Below are positions 42,356 to 51,764 of a stretch of DNA of 64,000 nt, one piece after another. Position 1 is the stretch's first letter. Each line of letters begins with the position of its first letter. The translations under genes were made by a program, and so were the position numbers. This DNA is from JBAZGG01 sp041653015. GTDB taxonomy: Bacteria > Bacillota_I > Bacilli_A > RFN20 > CAG-826. The notes beneath the pieces are model-generated. The model saw only the letters and a program-made list of their open reading frames with translations. It searched no databases and was not told the DNA's origin. Location of the stretch: contig JBAZGG010000006.1 of assembly GCA_041653015.1 (NCBI GenBank), forward strand, positions 7,300 to 71,299, read 5' to 3'.

Positions 42356-43759
42356 ATGAAAAAAATTATAGTAGGTTTTTCTATAACATCAATCATTCTT
42401 GTTTTGGTCGGTCTTTTTGCCTTTATTTTTTTTCCATCATCAGGCTTTGGAAACAACACGTATCAAGTTTCGACTGTTTTGAATACGATAATTGTTCAGT
42501 TTTACATTTGGTTTCTTCCTGAAAGTTCGACAGGTATAGTTAGCGAGTCTAGATTGCTCTTTTTCTTATTGCTTGTTGTAATGTTGCTTTTTTTGATATG
42601 TCTTACAGTTTTAAGTTTTGTATCAAAAAAGTATAAAAATCTATGGTTTAATTTGCTTTGGTTTGCTATTTGCGTTGTTACATTTTTTGGAATAGCCGCC
42701 TTTGTTTTCAATGATACATCTGATTCTTGGAGTTCAACAATTTCATTTAGTCATCTAATTAATAATTTGACTTCTGCGAATCCATATTCTCTTTTGATTT
42801 TTCTTATAGTTCTGACGATTATTTTAGCCGGAATTGTCATAATGATTCTCAATGGCGTACTCGATGTTATTTTTCTTTCCATAGAAATTTCACACAACAA
42901 AAAAAGAATACTAAATGCTAAGAAAAGCGAGTACGATCTTTCATTTGAGACGTCGGCGAATGAATTGCACGCATTGAAGCATGTGGCAAATATTGATAAT
43001 GATGTCATTTCTGTAAATGATTTAACGATAGAACAGGGGATTAAAGACACAAGCACTTTGCATGATTACGATCTCAAAACGACTCAATCTCAAAAGCGAG
43101 ATACCTTGATTCCGGCTCCTCGATTGGTATACGTGAATAATGATAATAGTTACCATAGATCAGATATTTCTGGAAATGAAAATATGAATCAATTGACAAA
43201 AAATGATGTAGATAAAATACGAACAATTGTTCGCGAAGAAATTACACAAGCACTTTCTTCGTTAGGCTTGCAAAATAAAGCGAGTGTCATTAATGGTAAT
43301 AATTCAGAAAAAATTGATGATTTGCAAATCTCTAAGAAAATTATTCGTGTCCCTTTTGTAAAGCGAATGCTATCTGCTGATGATAGTATGAAGAAAAATT
43401 ATCTCGATTTGAAAAATGAAGTAATGTCGTATGGCGTCAAGAGCAGAGTATCAAATTCAGGAGATACATTTAGGCTTCATACAAAAACATATTTAAAATT
43501 AACAATCGCGGGCAAATCACTTAAACTATATTTTGCATTAAATCCAAAAGATTACGAAAATACAAAGCTTCCCATCACGGATGCTGCACATAAAGGAATT
43601 TATAAAGAGATACCCCTTGTTTTTAAAGTAAAATCAGAACTTTCTGTTCGAAGAGCAAAGCAATTAATTGCTGATGTAATGGAAAAAGGCAACCTTGAAC
43701 AGGGCAAAGTTGATAATGTTGATTGGATTAAAGAATTATCTAATTACGAAAATGATTAA
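42356..43759 (+). CDS. Four-segment membrane protein with a conserved C-terminal domain
   Basis: The 467-residue protein has about four membrane segments within the first 180 residues, a disordered Ser/Asn-rich linker (about 185-310) and a C-terminal domain of about 130 residues. In the end domain I recognise a pattern from uncharacterised proteins of gut Firmicutes and RF39: KRMLSADDSMKKNYLDLKNE, LKLTIAGKSLKLYFALNPKD, LVFKVKSELSVRRAKQLIADVM. Function unknown. A ribosome binding site (AAAAGGAG) and a TTGATG/TAAAAT-like promoter lie in front. It is followed by tdk after 19 nt. Confidence 0.65.
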   Translation: MKKIIVGFSITSIILVLVGLFAFIFFPSSGFGNNTYQVSTVLNTIIVQFYIWFLPESSTGIVSESRLLFFLLLVVMLLFLICLTVLSFVSKKYKNLWFNLLWFAICVVTFFGIAAFVFNDTSDSWSSTISFSHLINNLTSANPYSLLIFLIVLTIILAGIVIMILNGVLDVIFLSIEISHNKKRILNAKKSEYDLSFETSANELHALKHVANIDNDVISVNDLTIEQGIKDTSTLHDYDLKTTQSQKRDTLIPAPRLVYVNNDNSYHRSDISGNENMNQLTKNDVDKIRTIVREEITQALSSLGLQNKASVINGNNSEKIDDLQISKKIIRVPFVKRMLSADDSMKKNYLDLKNEVMSYGVKSRVSNSGDTFRLHTKTYLKLTIAGKSLKLYFALNPKDYENTKLPITDAAHKGIYKEIPLVFKVKSELSVRRAKQLIADVMEKGNLEQGKVDNVDWIKELSNYEND

Positions 43760-43778
43760 TTGATGATGAGGCAAAATT

Positions 43779-44360
43779 ATGGACATGTTAAATAAACCAG
43801 GTTGGATCGAAGTCGTTACTGGTCCGATGTTTGCAGGAAAAAGCGAAGAATTAATACGCAGAATAAGACGATTGGAATATGCAAAAATGCATGTTTTGGT
43901 TTTTAAACCTATTGTTGATAATCGTTATTCAATTGATGAAGTTGTTTCCCATGCAAAAAATCGTGTTAAGTCGATAGTCATTGCGAAATCGAATGAGATT
44001 TTACGACATATTAAAATGGACACTGATGCAGTTGTCGTCGATGAAGTGCAATTTCTTGATCATGAGATTATTGATATCTGTGAATTGTTAGCCAACAGAG
44101 GTGTAAGAGTAATTGTCGGTGGTCTTGATACTGATTTTAGAGGCGAAGCATTTCCTATTGTTGCTGAATTGACGTCTAAAGCTGAGTATGTCACGAAGTT
44201 ATCGGCCATATGTGTTAAGTGTGGTGCGCCAGCAACGAAAACGCAAAGAATTGTAAATGGCGTGCCGGCCTCATACGACGACCAGATTGTTGTGGTGGGT
44301 GCAAATGAACAGTATGAACCGAGATGCCGTCATTGCCACCAGATCGTGAAAAACAAATAG
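43779..44360 (+). CDS. tdk: Thymidine kinase
   Basis: The 193-residue type II thymidine kinase has the P-loop GPMFAGKSEE (15-24), the Walker B-like VVVDEVQFLD (near 90), a lasso-like loop and zinc ligands in CVKCG and CRHCH at the C-terminus. It phosphorylates thymidine to dTMP in salvage. GATGAGGC precedes the ATG; a second ATG two codons on is less likely. With deoD in the window, it supports nucleoside scavenging. Confidence 0.9.
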   Translation: MDMLNKPGWIEVVTGPMFAGKSEELIRRIRRLEYAKMHVLVFKPIVDNRYSIDEVVSHAKNRVKSIVIAKSNEILRHIKMDTDAVVVDEVQFLDHEIIDICELLANRGVRVIVGGLDTDFRGEAFPIVAELTSKAEYVTKLSAICVKCGAPATKTQRIVNGVPASYDDQIVVVGANEQYEPRCRHCHQIVKNK

Positions 44361-44436
44361 TTTTTACCGATTTGCATTGCAACACTATAAATGTTATATT
44401 CTTTCATGCTGTTAAGCAAAGGAGTTGGTAATTATT

Positions 44437-45483
44437 ATGGACGATCCTATATCGTGGCCCTTAATAATCCTATATATAGTTTTAATTATATTTCTTGTAG
44501 TGCTGAGTGCGTTTTTCTCGTTATGTGAAACAGCATTTGCCTGCATGAATCAATATCGAATGAAAGTGCGAGCTGATGACGGTAATAAAAAAGCTCAACT
44601 AGCATTAAAATTTTATGATAAGTTTGATAAAACGTTAATTACGGTACTCATTGGAAATAATATTGTGGCCGTCTTGGCTTCAGTGATTTCGACAATGCTT
44701 TTTGTCGGCATATTAAACGAAATGCATGTCGATCAGACAGTATCATCATTAATCGCTACCTCTGTAATGACGATTGTTATATATCTTTTTGGAGATACCA
44801 TTCCGAAATTTATCTCGAAGGCCATGCCGGATAAAATCGTTCTTCTAACAGTTTATCCCCTATCCTTTTTTTACTATTTGTTCAAGCCTTTAAGCTTTGT
44901 TTACGAAGGACTGACAAGTCTATGCAGTAAGATATTTAAAATAAAAGAAAAACCGAAGATGACCGAAGAGGATTTTACAAATGTTGTTGAGTCCATCGAG
45001 GAAGAAGGCCTTCTTGAGAAAAATGAATCAGATATAATACAAGCGTCATTAGATTTTGTTGACAAAAAAGTTAAGGATGTTTTAACGCCTGTTGATCACA
45101 TGTATGCATTGAATCTAACAAAATTGTCTCCGGATAAAATTAATAGTGCGCTGCAAAATACTGACTATTCGAGAATACCCGTTTACAGTGGTTCTGTTAA
45201 TAATATTGTCGGTATTTTACATGTAAAAACATATTTGCGAGCCTACCATCACAATCATGATGTGAAGATTGGCAAAGTTCTTCAAAGACCATTTTTTGTC
45301 TCAACGAAAATATCGATGGATGACATGATAAATGGTTTCAAAAAGTTCCATACGCATATTGCAATCGTTAAAAATTCAGAGAACAAAGTAGTGGGTATGA
45401 TCACCATGGAAGACGTGTTAGAGGAACTCGTCGGAAGCATTGGCGAACCAAATTCTTTGCTGAAAAATAAAGGGGTAAAGTGA
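44437..45483 (+). CDS. CNNM/CorC-type membrane protein, shorter form
   Basis: The 348-residue protein has an N-terminal DUF21/CNNM domain with four membrane segments (about 1-170) and a pair of CBS domains (about 200-335). It ends right after the CBS pair (EELVGSIGEP) and lacks the C-terminal CorC_HlyC domain that the next gene has. Family members carry Mg2+, Na+ or cobalt. I use the ATG at 44437 with AGGAG 12 nt upstream. Its stop is 1 nt before the next start. The two proteins may form a heterodimer. Confidence 0.8.
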   Translation: MDDPISWPLIILYIVLIIFLVVLSAFFSLCETAFACMNQYRMKVRADDGNKKAQLALKFYDKFDKTLITVLIGNNIVAVLASVISTMLFVGILNEMHVDQTVSSLIATSVMTIVIYLFGDTIPKFISKAMPDKIVLLTVYPLSFFYYLFKPLSFVYEGLTSLCSKIFKIKEKPKMTEEDFTNVVESIEEEGLLEKNESDIIQASLDFVDKKVKDVLTPVDHMYALNLTKLSPDKINSALQNTDYSRIPVYSGSVNNIVGILHVKTYLRAYHHNHDVKIGKVLQRPFFVSTKISMDDMINGFKKFHTHIAIVKNSENKVVGMITMEDVLEELVGSIGEPNSLLKNKGVK

Positions 45484-45484
45484 T

Positions 45485-46804
45485 ATGGATTATCTTCGCA
45501 TTACCATTTTACTAATCATCCTTTTTGTTTGCCTCGTTTTTTCCGCTTTTTTCTCTTGCGCCGATATGGTGTATTCTGTCGTAGATAAATTGCGTCTTCA
45601 AAAAGATGTTGAGAAGGGATCGAAACGCGCAAAATTAGCACTGAAATTCGCCACTGATTACGATAAGACCATCTCATCTATTATTTTCTCTAATAATCTA
45701 GTCAATATAGGCGCTTCATCAATAACTGCCATACTTGGATATCAAGTATTCTTGAGTTTTAATCAAGATTTTGCATCGCAATGGGGTCCTTTTATAGCCG
45801 CCTCAATATTTGTGCTAATATTGATTGCTTTCGGCGAAGTTATTCCAAAGGTAATCGGCAGATCTTATTCTTATCAATTTTCAAAGATCCTTGCTTATCC
45901 TATTAAATTCTTTATGATATTGTTTTTTCCATTCGTATTTGTTACAACTTGGCTCGGAAAGATTATCACAAAGCCTTTCTTTGACCACCATGAAAAACAA
46001 AACGATCGACAAGTGAGCGACGAAGAACTACAAGAAATGGTTTCGACGATTGAAGAAGAGGGTGTGATCGATGAAAATCAAAGTGAACTTCTCCGTTCAG
46101 CTATTGAATTTAAAGAAACTGAAGCTTATGAAATTATGACACCTCGTGTCGATGTCTTTGCTTTTGATATCGATGACGATATTGAGAAGCTGATCAATAA
46201 CGATGAGATTTTTAAATATTCTCGCGTCCCCGTTTTTGAAGGATCTCTAGACAATATCATCGGCATATTGTCGACAAAGGTGCTGCTGAAAACAATGTTA
46301 AAGAAGGAAAAAATTGATGTGAGAAAAATTTTGGTTCCCGAAATAAATGTTCCTAGAGGCATGACAATATCTCAAATTCTTTCCATATTGAAGAAATCTC
46401 GCAGCCATATTGCGATTGTGAAGGATGAGTTCGGAGGAACTGAAGGCATTTTAACGATGGAGGATATCCTCGAGGAACTGGTTGGCGAAATATGGGATGA
46501 AACTGATGAGATAACTGAAATGGTTGTTGAGAAATCTAACAATGAATACATTATTGATGGATCGATGAATCTCGAGGATTTTTTTGAACTGGTCGGAATT
46601 GATAATGAAGAGGTTGACACAGATTATTCCACTGTTGGTGGGTGGGTGATTGATTACTTAGACCGTTTCGCGAATAATGGAGATCATTTCGCGTACAAAA
46701 AAATCTCTGTTTTTGTTTTGAAAACTGATGAATTTACTGTAAAGCAGATAAAAGTCATTGTTCATCCAAAGAAAAGTCGAGCAAAGAAAAACGATTTAGT
46801 ATAG
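45485..46804 (+). CDS. CNNM/CorC-type membrane protein, full-length form
   Basis: The 439-residue paralogue has the full layout: DUF21/CNNM (about 1-180), CBS pair (about 205-330, with EILTPRVD-like EIMTPRVDVF) and CorC_HlyC domain (about 345-430: NEYIIDGSMNLEDFFELVG, GGWVIDYL). It likely exports Mg2+ or Co2+ or exchanges Na+ with Mg2+. It starts 1 nt after its shorter relative, as expected for a cotranscribed pair. A small membrane protein follows after 9 nt. Confidence 0.85.
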   Translation: MDYLRITILLIILFVCLVFSAFFSCADMVYSVVDKLRLQKDVEKGSKRAKLALKFATDYDKTISSIIFSNNLVNIGASSITAILGYQVFLSFNQDFASQWGPFIAASIFVLILIAFGEVIPKVIGRSYSYQFSKILAYPIKFFMILFFPFVFVTTWLGKIITKPFFDHHEKQNDRQVSDEELQEMVSTIEEEGVIDENQSELLRSAIEFKETEAYEIMTPRVDVFAFDIDDDIEKLINNDEIFKYSRVPVFEGSLDNIIGILSTKVLLKTMLKKEKIDVRKILVPEINVPRGMTISQILSILKKSRSHIAIVKDEFGGTEGILTMEDILEELVGEIWDETDEITEMVVEKSNNEYIIDGSMNLEDFFELVGIDNEEVDTDYSTVGGWVIDYLDRFANNGDHFAYKKISVFVLKTDEFTVKQIKVIVHPKKSRAKKNDLV

Positions 46805-46813
46805 AGTAAAAAT

Positions 46814-46993
46814 ATGTTGATAGGTCCTAGCAATAACAAGAAAATGCAAGAAAGGCCAGATAATGAGCCTCATTTTAACAAGAATAATAAAACTGATAGA
46901 AAAATTCTTGCAGCGGTTTTGCTCTCATCAATTGTTTTAATAATCTTAATCATCAGTATCATAATTATGTATGTCAGCGGTATATGGCATTAA
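46814..46993 (+). CDS. 59-residue single-pass membrane protein
   Basis: A short frame starting MLIGPSNNKKMQ encodes a polar, basic first half and one hydrophobic segment (residues about 31-53: LAAVLLSSIVLIILIISI and onward) and ends YVSGIWH. The last 10 nt overlap the start of the next gene. It follows the CNNM/CorC pair after 9 nt. Composition and the overlap make it credible. It might be a small accessory subunit of the transporter pair, but I have no family for it. Confidence 0.55.
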   Translation: MLIGPSNNKKMQERPDNEPHFNKNNKTDRKILAAVLLSSIVLIILIISIIIMYVSGIWH

Positions 46994-47883
46994 AATACAA
47001 AAAATATCTGGATCAAAAGATTAAAGACTTCCATGGCACCAGCATATTGATTACTGGAGCCAATAGTGGAATAGGCTACGAAGCATCATTAGCTTTGGCA
47101 TATAAAGGTGCACACATATATATGGCATGTCGAAATGTCGAACGTGCAGTCATCGCTAAAAAAGCAATTCTCGAAGAGGTGCCAGAAGCTCAAATCGAAA
47201 TACTGCTATATGATCAAGCATCTATATCAAGCATTAAAAAACTAGCATCGAAAATCAAAGATGATGGATTCAAACTCGATGGTTTTGTTTTTAATGCTGG
47301 GGTATATCATCCAAAAAATGGTTTAAAAACAGAAGATGGTTTCTCTTTGACGCTCGGAACGAATTATGTCGGCGCGAAAATATTATTTGAAAATTTAGAA
47401 TCATATTTTGCTCAAAATAATACTAGATTAGTCTTTGTTGGATCTCTTGCGAATAAAAGAGTTTCTCCAAGGATTATATACGCAAATATTTTTGGTGAAA
47501 AAGATTCTCTTTTTGCTCAGTACAAAATTTCTAAATATTGTATCATGCAAAATGCGTATCATTTATCTGTACATAACAGAAACAATGTTGTCGCTGTCGT
47601 CCATCCCGGCGTTACTTCTACAAATATAATAAATGGATTTCCACGAAGATTTCAAAATGCCGCTCGCTTTGTTTTAAGGGCGTTCACGCATCCTGCCTCT
47701 AAAGCATCTTTAACAATTGTCTATGCTTTGAGCGAGAGCGTTTCTTCCGGATCATATATTGTGCCACGCGGATTATTTCACATCGATGGATACCCCACGA
47801 TATCTGCTATTCCTAAAAAGATTAAGAATAATTTTGAAAATGATTATCAGGAGATGCAACAATATTTGAAAGGCAAATTTTAA
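46984..47883 (+). CDS. Short-chain dehydrogenase/reductase
   Basis: The 299-residue protein is of classical SDR type: dinucleotide motif TGANSGIGYEA (residues about 20-30), FNAG near 104, Ser in VFVGSLANK and the catalytic Tyr180 and Lys184 in QYKISKYC. The likely cofactor is NADP(H), given Arg in ACRNVERA. Substrate unknown; sequence resembles retinol/protochlorophyllide-like SDRs that act on lipid ketones or alcohols. The start overlaps the small membrane protein. The gene's end overlaps the convergent kinase by 4 nt, so the two stop codons overlap. Confidence 0.8.
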   Translation: MALKYKKYLDQKIKDFHGTSILITGANSGIGYEASLALAYKGAHIYMACRNVERAVIAKKAILEEVPEAQIEILLYDQASISSIKKLASKIKDDGFKLDGFVFNAGVYHPKNGLKTEDGFSLTLGTNYVGAKILFENLESYFAQNNTRLVFVGSLANKRVSPRIIYANIFGEKDSLFAQYKISKYCIMQNAYHLSVHNRNNVVAVVHPGVTSTNIINGFPRRFQNAARFVLRAFTHPASKASLTIVYALSESVSSGSYIVPRGLFHIDGYPTISAIPKKIKNNFENDYQEMQQYLKGKF

Positions 47884-48419
47884 ACTGATTTGAGCGACTG
47901 TATATATTTTCTATAGACATCATCAGCAATCTCGTCGATACTCGCCTTTGACGTATCAATAACAAAATCCGTTTTCCCTATATTATTAAATGAAAAATCG
48001 ACTCTATCGTTTAAGATTCGACTTTTTGCATTATTTGCATCATCGCCACGAGAGAGCATTCTTTCTAATCTAATCTTCTCGTCAGCGTACATTAAAAAAG
48101 AAATTATTCGCTTGTTGTTCAGCTTCTTGAATGCTTTTAAACCATTCGGATCGACAATAACGGCTTTTCCATCAGCGATTTGTGCCTTTGAACATCCATA
48201 GTAATTGTCGTTATATAGGGTGTGTTCAGCGAAAGCATCCTTCAAAAGTAATTTTTCAAATTCTGCCTTTGCTACAAAAAAGTAGTCTACACCATTTTTC
48301 TCATCTTTGCGCATCGGTCGAGTCGTGTGAGTAATCGCTTTTACAATGCCATATTTTTTTGCTAATAATTTGGCAACTTCAGTTTTGCCACTCGCTGATG
48401 CGCCAACTAAAATAATCAT
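47880..48419 (-). CDS. Guanylate-kinase-like nucleotide kinase, diverged
   Basis: The 179-residue protein has a P-loop GASASGKTEVAK (residues 6-17), HTTRPMRKDEKNGVDYFFV (the guanylate-binding loop) and a lid region with MLSRGDD. The P-loop departs from the GPSGVGKGT of Gmk, so it may be a second, specialised kinase. TATAAT lies exactly 6 nt before the ATG at 48419 on this strand and there is no ribosome binding site; the alternative start 10 codons upstream would overlap that -10 box. It converges on the SDR gene. Confidence 0.75.
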   Translation of the reverse strand: MIILVGASASGKTEVAKLLAKKYGIVKAITHTTRPMRKDEKNGVDYFFVAKAEFEKLLLKDAFAEHTLYNDNYYGCSKAQIADGKAVIVDPNGLKAFKKLNNKRIISFLMYADEKIRLERMLSRGDDANNAKSRILNDRVDFSFNNIGKTDFVIDTSKASIDEIADDVYRKYIQSLKSV

Positions 48420-48526
48420 GCTTTGATTATAATGTTTCTCATCTCTCATTTAAAGTTTTTTCAAAATTCTTGTATATATTCTCTCTTAATGAGAAAATAT
48501 AAAAGCGGTTTTATAAAGGAGAATAT

Positions 48527-49228
48527 ATGGGAAAAATCATGTATACTGCTGAACTTGATGAATTATGTCAAGTTCATAAAGGTTGTGACCATGGTCCAGC
48601 TCCAATTCCTGAAGAGGGACAATGGGTTAGAAGCAAAGAAATTACTGACATTAGCGCGTTAAGCCACGGAGTTGGCTGGTGTGCGCCTCAGCAAGGGGCA
48701 TGCAAATTGACACTAAATGTCAAAAGCGGAATCATCGAAGAAGCTTTGGTTGAAACCATCGGTTGCTCCGGAATGACTCAATCTGCTGCTATGGCAGCGG
48801 AAATACTTCAAGGAAAAACAATTCTTGAAGCGCTTAACACTGATTTGGTGTGCGATGCCATAAACGTTGCGATGAGAGAAATATTTCAGCAACTCGCCTA
48901 TGGTCGTTCACAGACAGCATTTTCGGAAAATGGTTTGCCAGTCGGCTCATCATTGGAAGATTTAGGCGGTGTCTTAAGAAGTCAAGTCGGAACTATGTGG
49001 GGAACGAGGAAAAAAGGCGTTCGATATCTCGAGATGACGGACGGATACGTTCTCGAGCTCGGACTAGATAAGAATAGTGAAGTGATCGGATATCGCTATG
49101 TCAATCTTGGGAAAATGATGAAATCTATTAGAACGGGTGTCGATCCAAAGACCGCCTATGAAAAAGCCATCGGAATTTATGGTCGTTTTGCAGAAGCCGT
49201 CAAAGTTATTGACCCTAGGAAGGAATAA
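48527..49228 (+). CDS. NifU-like iron-sulfur scaffold family protein
   Basis: The 233-residue protein resembles the NifU/IscU N-terminal scaffold fold in the form always paired with GGGtGRT proteins. Conserved cysteines are in CQVHKGCDHG, GWCAPQQGAC and ETIGCSGM. The C-terminal part (about 160-233) is specific to this subfamily. It may hold or assemble an Fe-S cluster. AAAGGAG precedes the ATG, and the GGGtGRT gene follows after 6 nt. The first part differs from classical IscU, so the exact role is uncertain. Confidence 0.75.
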   Translation: MGKIMYTAELDELCQVHKGCDHGPAPIPEEGQWVRSKEITDISALSHGVGWCAPQQGACKLTLNVKSGIIEEALVETIGCSGMTQSAAMAAEILQGKTILEALNTDLVCDAINVAMREIFQQLAYGRSQTAFSENGLPVGSSLEDLGGVLRSQVGTMWGTRKKGVRYLEMTDGYVLELGLDKNSEVIGYRYVNLGKMMKSIRTGVDPKTAYEKAIGIYGRFAEAVKVIDPRKE

Positions 49229-49234
49229 TAATTT

Positions 49235-50239
49235 ATGCAACCTGTAATTGAAAATTATGATCGTCGCAGAGAAAAAATTGAACTCTGCATGAAGGAATAT
49301 GGCATCAAAGATTTTGATGATGCAAAAGCTATTTGCAGCAGCAGAGGAATTGACCCCTACAAAATTGTTAAAGAAACGCAACCGATTGCCTTTGAAGATG
49401 CCGGATGGGCTTATACGCTCGGATGTGCTATCGCCATTAAAAAGGGAGTGAAGACGGCTCCTGAAGCTGCTGAAGCAGTTGGAATCGGTTTACAATCTTT
49501 TTGTGTGCCTGGAAGCGTGGCTGAAATTCGTGCAATTGGATTAGGACATGGCAATTTAGGCGCGATGCTGTTGAGAGAAGAGACGAAATGTTTCTGCTTT
49601 TTGGCTGGCCATGAAAGCTTTGCCGCAGCTGAGGGTGCGATAAAAATTGCCCTCAATGCTAATAAAGTTCGCAAGAGTCCGCTTAAGGTCATTCTCAATG
49701 GATTAGGAAAAGATGCCGCTTATATTATTTCACGAGTCAACGGTTTTACTTATGTTGAAACCGATTATGATTTTAAAAATGATAAAGTGTGTATCATTCG
49801 TAAAGTTTCATTTTCTGATGGTCCAAGAGGGCAAATTTTATGCTATGGAACAAATGACGCTCTTGAGGGTGTCGCGATAATGAAATTAGAAGGTGTAGAT
49901 GTTTCTATAACTGGAAATTCTACAAATCCAACAAGATTTCAACATCTAGTTGCTGGAATCTATAAAAAATGGTGTTTCGAACATAATAAGAGATATTTTT
50001 CTGTCGCAAGCGGTGGTGGAACTGGAAGAACGCTTCATCCAGACAATATGGGTGCCGGTCCTGCTTCCTATGGATTCACTGATAGTTTAGGCAGAATGCA
50101 TGGCGATGCTCAATTCGCTGGCAGTTCAAGCGTTCCCGCTCACGTTGAAATGATGGGATTTATCGGCATGGGGAACAACCCAATGGTCGGTGCTACTGTC
50201 GCTGTCGCTGTTGCTATTTACCAAGCGATGAAAAAATAG
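49235..50239 (+). CDS. GGGtGRT family protein
   Basis: The 334-residue protein contains the family signature SGGGTGRTLHP near residue 252 and further conserved blocks (GAGPASYGFTDSLGR, GMGNNPMVGATVAVAVAIYQAM). It is named only for this motif; its function is undefined, but it is constantly next to the NifU-like scaffold, as here (6 nt apart). Conserved Cys residues may bind metal. AGGAAGGAATAA is the ribosome binding site. A terminator follows at 50253. Confidence 0.85.
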   Translation: MQPVIENYDRRREKIELCMKEYGIKDFDDAKAICSSRGIDPYKIVKETQPIAFEDAGWAYTLGCAIAIKKGVKTAPEAAEAVGIGLQSFCVPGSVAEIRAIGLGHGNLGAMLLREETKCFCFLAGHESFAAAEGAIKIALNANKVRKSPLKVILNGLGKDAAYIISRVNGFTYVETDYDFKNDKVCIIRKVSFSDGPRGQILCYGTNDALEGVAIMKLEGVDVSITGNSTNPTRFQHLVAGIYKKWCFEHNKRYFSVASGGGTGRTLHPDNMGAGPASYGFTDSLGRMHGDAQFAGSSSVPAHVEMMGFIGMGNNPMVGATVAVAVAIYQAMKK

Positions 50240-50252
50240 TCTTCATATAACG

Positions 50253-50290
50253 AGCCTCGGTTTTTTAAATGAATTGAGGCTTTTTATTTT
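50253..50290 (+). terminator. Terminator of the NifU-like/GGGtGRT operon
   Basis: AGCCTC (50253-50258) and GAGGCT (50276-50281) form a stem, followed by TTTTTATTTTTG. Confidence 0.7.
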
Positions 50291-50352
50291 TGAAAAAGTG
50301 GGCACACTATTTTTTTCGATGACTAATAAGATAATAGGGAAGGAGAAATATA

Positions 50353-50700
50353 ATGGACACAAATGCTAAGACATCAAATTTGAGAACAATGTCTCAGATG
50401 ATGCTATCTATCGCTGAAAGCTATTTTGCCAGCCTTGATGCTGTTTTAAAAGGAGAAAAAAGAATAGTCTCTGTCTTGTCTGACAGCGAATCAAATGCTC
50501 GTTTTGAAAAACATAGAATGATCATTAAAGTTGTCGAAGACATATTCACAAAACTTGATCCGATTTCTCGAGAAATAATTAACAACGATTTTTTTCATAA
50601 CGAGAATAAGTTTTGGTGGATTAAGATTTATCCAACTTCAACATACTATCGTTTAAAAAACACTGCGCTGCGTGAATTTTTAGAATTGTATTCTAACTAA
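50353..50700 (+). CDS. MG284/MPN403-like protein with a sigma region 4-type end
   Basis: The 115-residue protein resembles the MG284/MPN403 family of mycoplasmas and phage ArpU-like proteins. Near the C-terminus the pattern WWIKIYPTSTYYRLKNTALREFLELY is like a sigma-70 region 4 helix-turn-helix. The N-terminal half is helical. GAAGGAG precedes the ATG, and a GATAAT box lies about 20 nt upstream. It opens the run that encodes the pilus-type machine, with 5 nt to the next gene. It may therefore regulate the operon or be an unrelated leader gene. Confidence 0.6.
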   Translation: MDTNAKTSNLRTMSQMMLSIAESYFASLDAVLKGEKRIVSVLSDSESNARFEKHRMIIKVVEDIFTKLDPISREIINNDFFHNENKFWWIKIYPTSTYYRLKNTALREFLELYSN

Positions 50701-50705
50701 TTTAT

Positions 50706-51764
50706 ATGTTAAAAACAAAGACTGTTATCGCAATAGTTGTTTTTGCTGTGGCCGCTGTTGGGAGTGGTATTTATAAAGCGAATAGTCCACTTTTCTATTT
50801 TTATGGCGAGAGTGGTCCTCTGCGCTTTGGAGAGAAAAATAACCTTCATTTTTTTGCATGTAATCGATCTACAAAAATAACGAATATGTCATTATGCGCT
50901 TATATTACAAACTCGAATGGAGTTGAAACGCGTTTTTATTATCAAATTCCTAAAACATATAAAAATTATGAGAAAAAGGAATACACGATTGAAATATCTT
51001 CTTCCTTACTTAAACTAGGAATTCAAACAATAAGACTGGCTTTGCTGAATTATGGTAATGTTTATCACCAGACAGCTTTCAGACTTTTTTGCCGGAATTT
51101 TTCATTAGATAGAACGGTGATACAACCAGATCAACTCGATAGCGATTATGTCGGTTTTCAAGATTATGTTAAGTTTAATTCTCTTGCTTCTCACTCTTAC
51201 TATCGAGATATTTTTTCTTTTGAGGATTTTACCCCATTCAAAACGAGAAATTATTATCATCGCCTCGACATCTCATCATTTTCGTTTTTCTTTTATAACG
51301 ATTATTGTGAGAACAACTTATCGTATGAAAATTCGTACTTAGAAATTGAAGAAAATCAAAATCTGCAATTATATCGATATGTATCGCCTGACAACTATAG
51401 TGGTTTTCGAAGGTTGAGTACGAAAATTGAAAGAGATCCGCTTTTTAATAATCACTATACAATAAAGCTTGATCAAAAATTATATGTTAATCCTCACACC
51501 TTAATCATGTCATCAACACAGCTCAGCGGTTTTGTTGAAACTCGGTATTTTTACTTTCCCAAAGCATATTATGATGACTGCCATATCACTAATTTTCGGC
51601 TTGTGATAACAGGTCTTACTATTAATTATTACGATTTAAAATATTCGTTCACTTATGAGACAGATAAACCATTGTTGGGTAATTGCTCAATCGCTCAGTA
51701 TTGCATAGAAACAAGCATTGGTGCCGACACCTCGTTTCCTTCTTATCAAGAGGTAATCAAGTGA
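50706..51764 (+). CDS. Large exported protein of the Tad-like operon
   Basis: The 352-residue protein has an N-terminal hydrophobic segment (about 6-25) followed by a long polar region rich in Tyr, Phe, Ser and Asn, typical of beta-rich surface proteins. I do not recognise a family. It lies between the regulator-like gene and a small pilin-like gene whose GTG overlaps its stop. In this context it could be a tip adhesin, an assembly factor or the exported cargo. No clear ribosome binding site precedes the ATG, which lies 5 nt after the previous stop. Confidence 0.6.
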   Translation: MLKTKTVIAIVVFAVAAVGSGIYKANSPLFYFYGESGPLRFGEKNNLHFFACNRSTKITNMSLCAYITNSNGVETRFYYQIPKTYKNYEKKEYTIEISSSLLKLGIQTIRLALLNYGNVYHQTAFRLFCRNFSLDRTVIQPDQLDSDYVGFQDYVKFNSLASHSYYRDIFSFEDFTPFKTRNYYHRLDISSFSFFFYNDYCENNLSYENSYLEIEENQNLQLYRYVSPDNYSGFRRLSTKIERDPLFNNHYTIKLDQKLYVNPHTLIMSSTQLSGFVETRYFYFPKAYYDDCHITNFRLVITGLTINYYDLKYSFTYETDKPLLGNCSIAQYCIETSIGADTSFPSYQEVIK

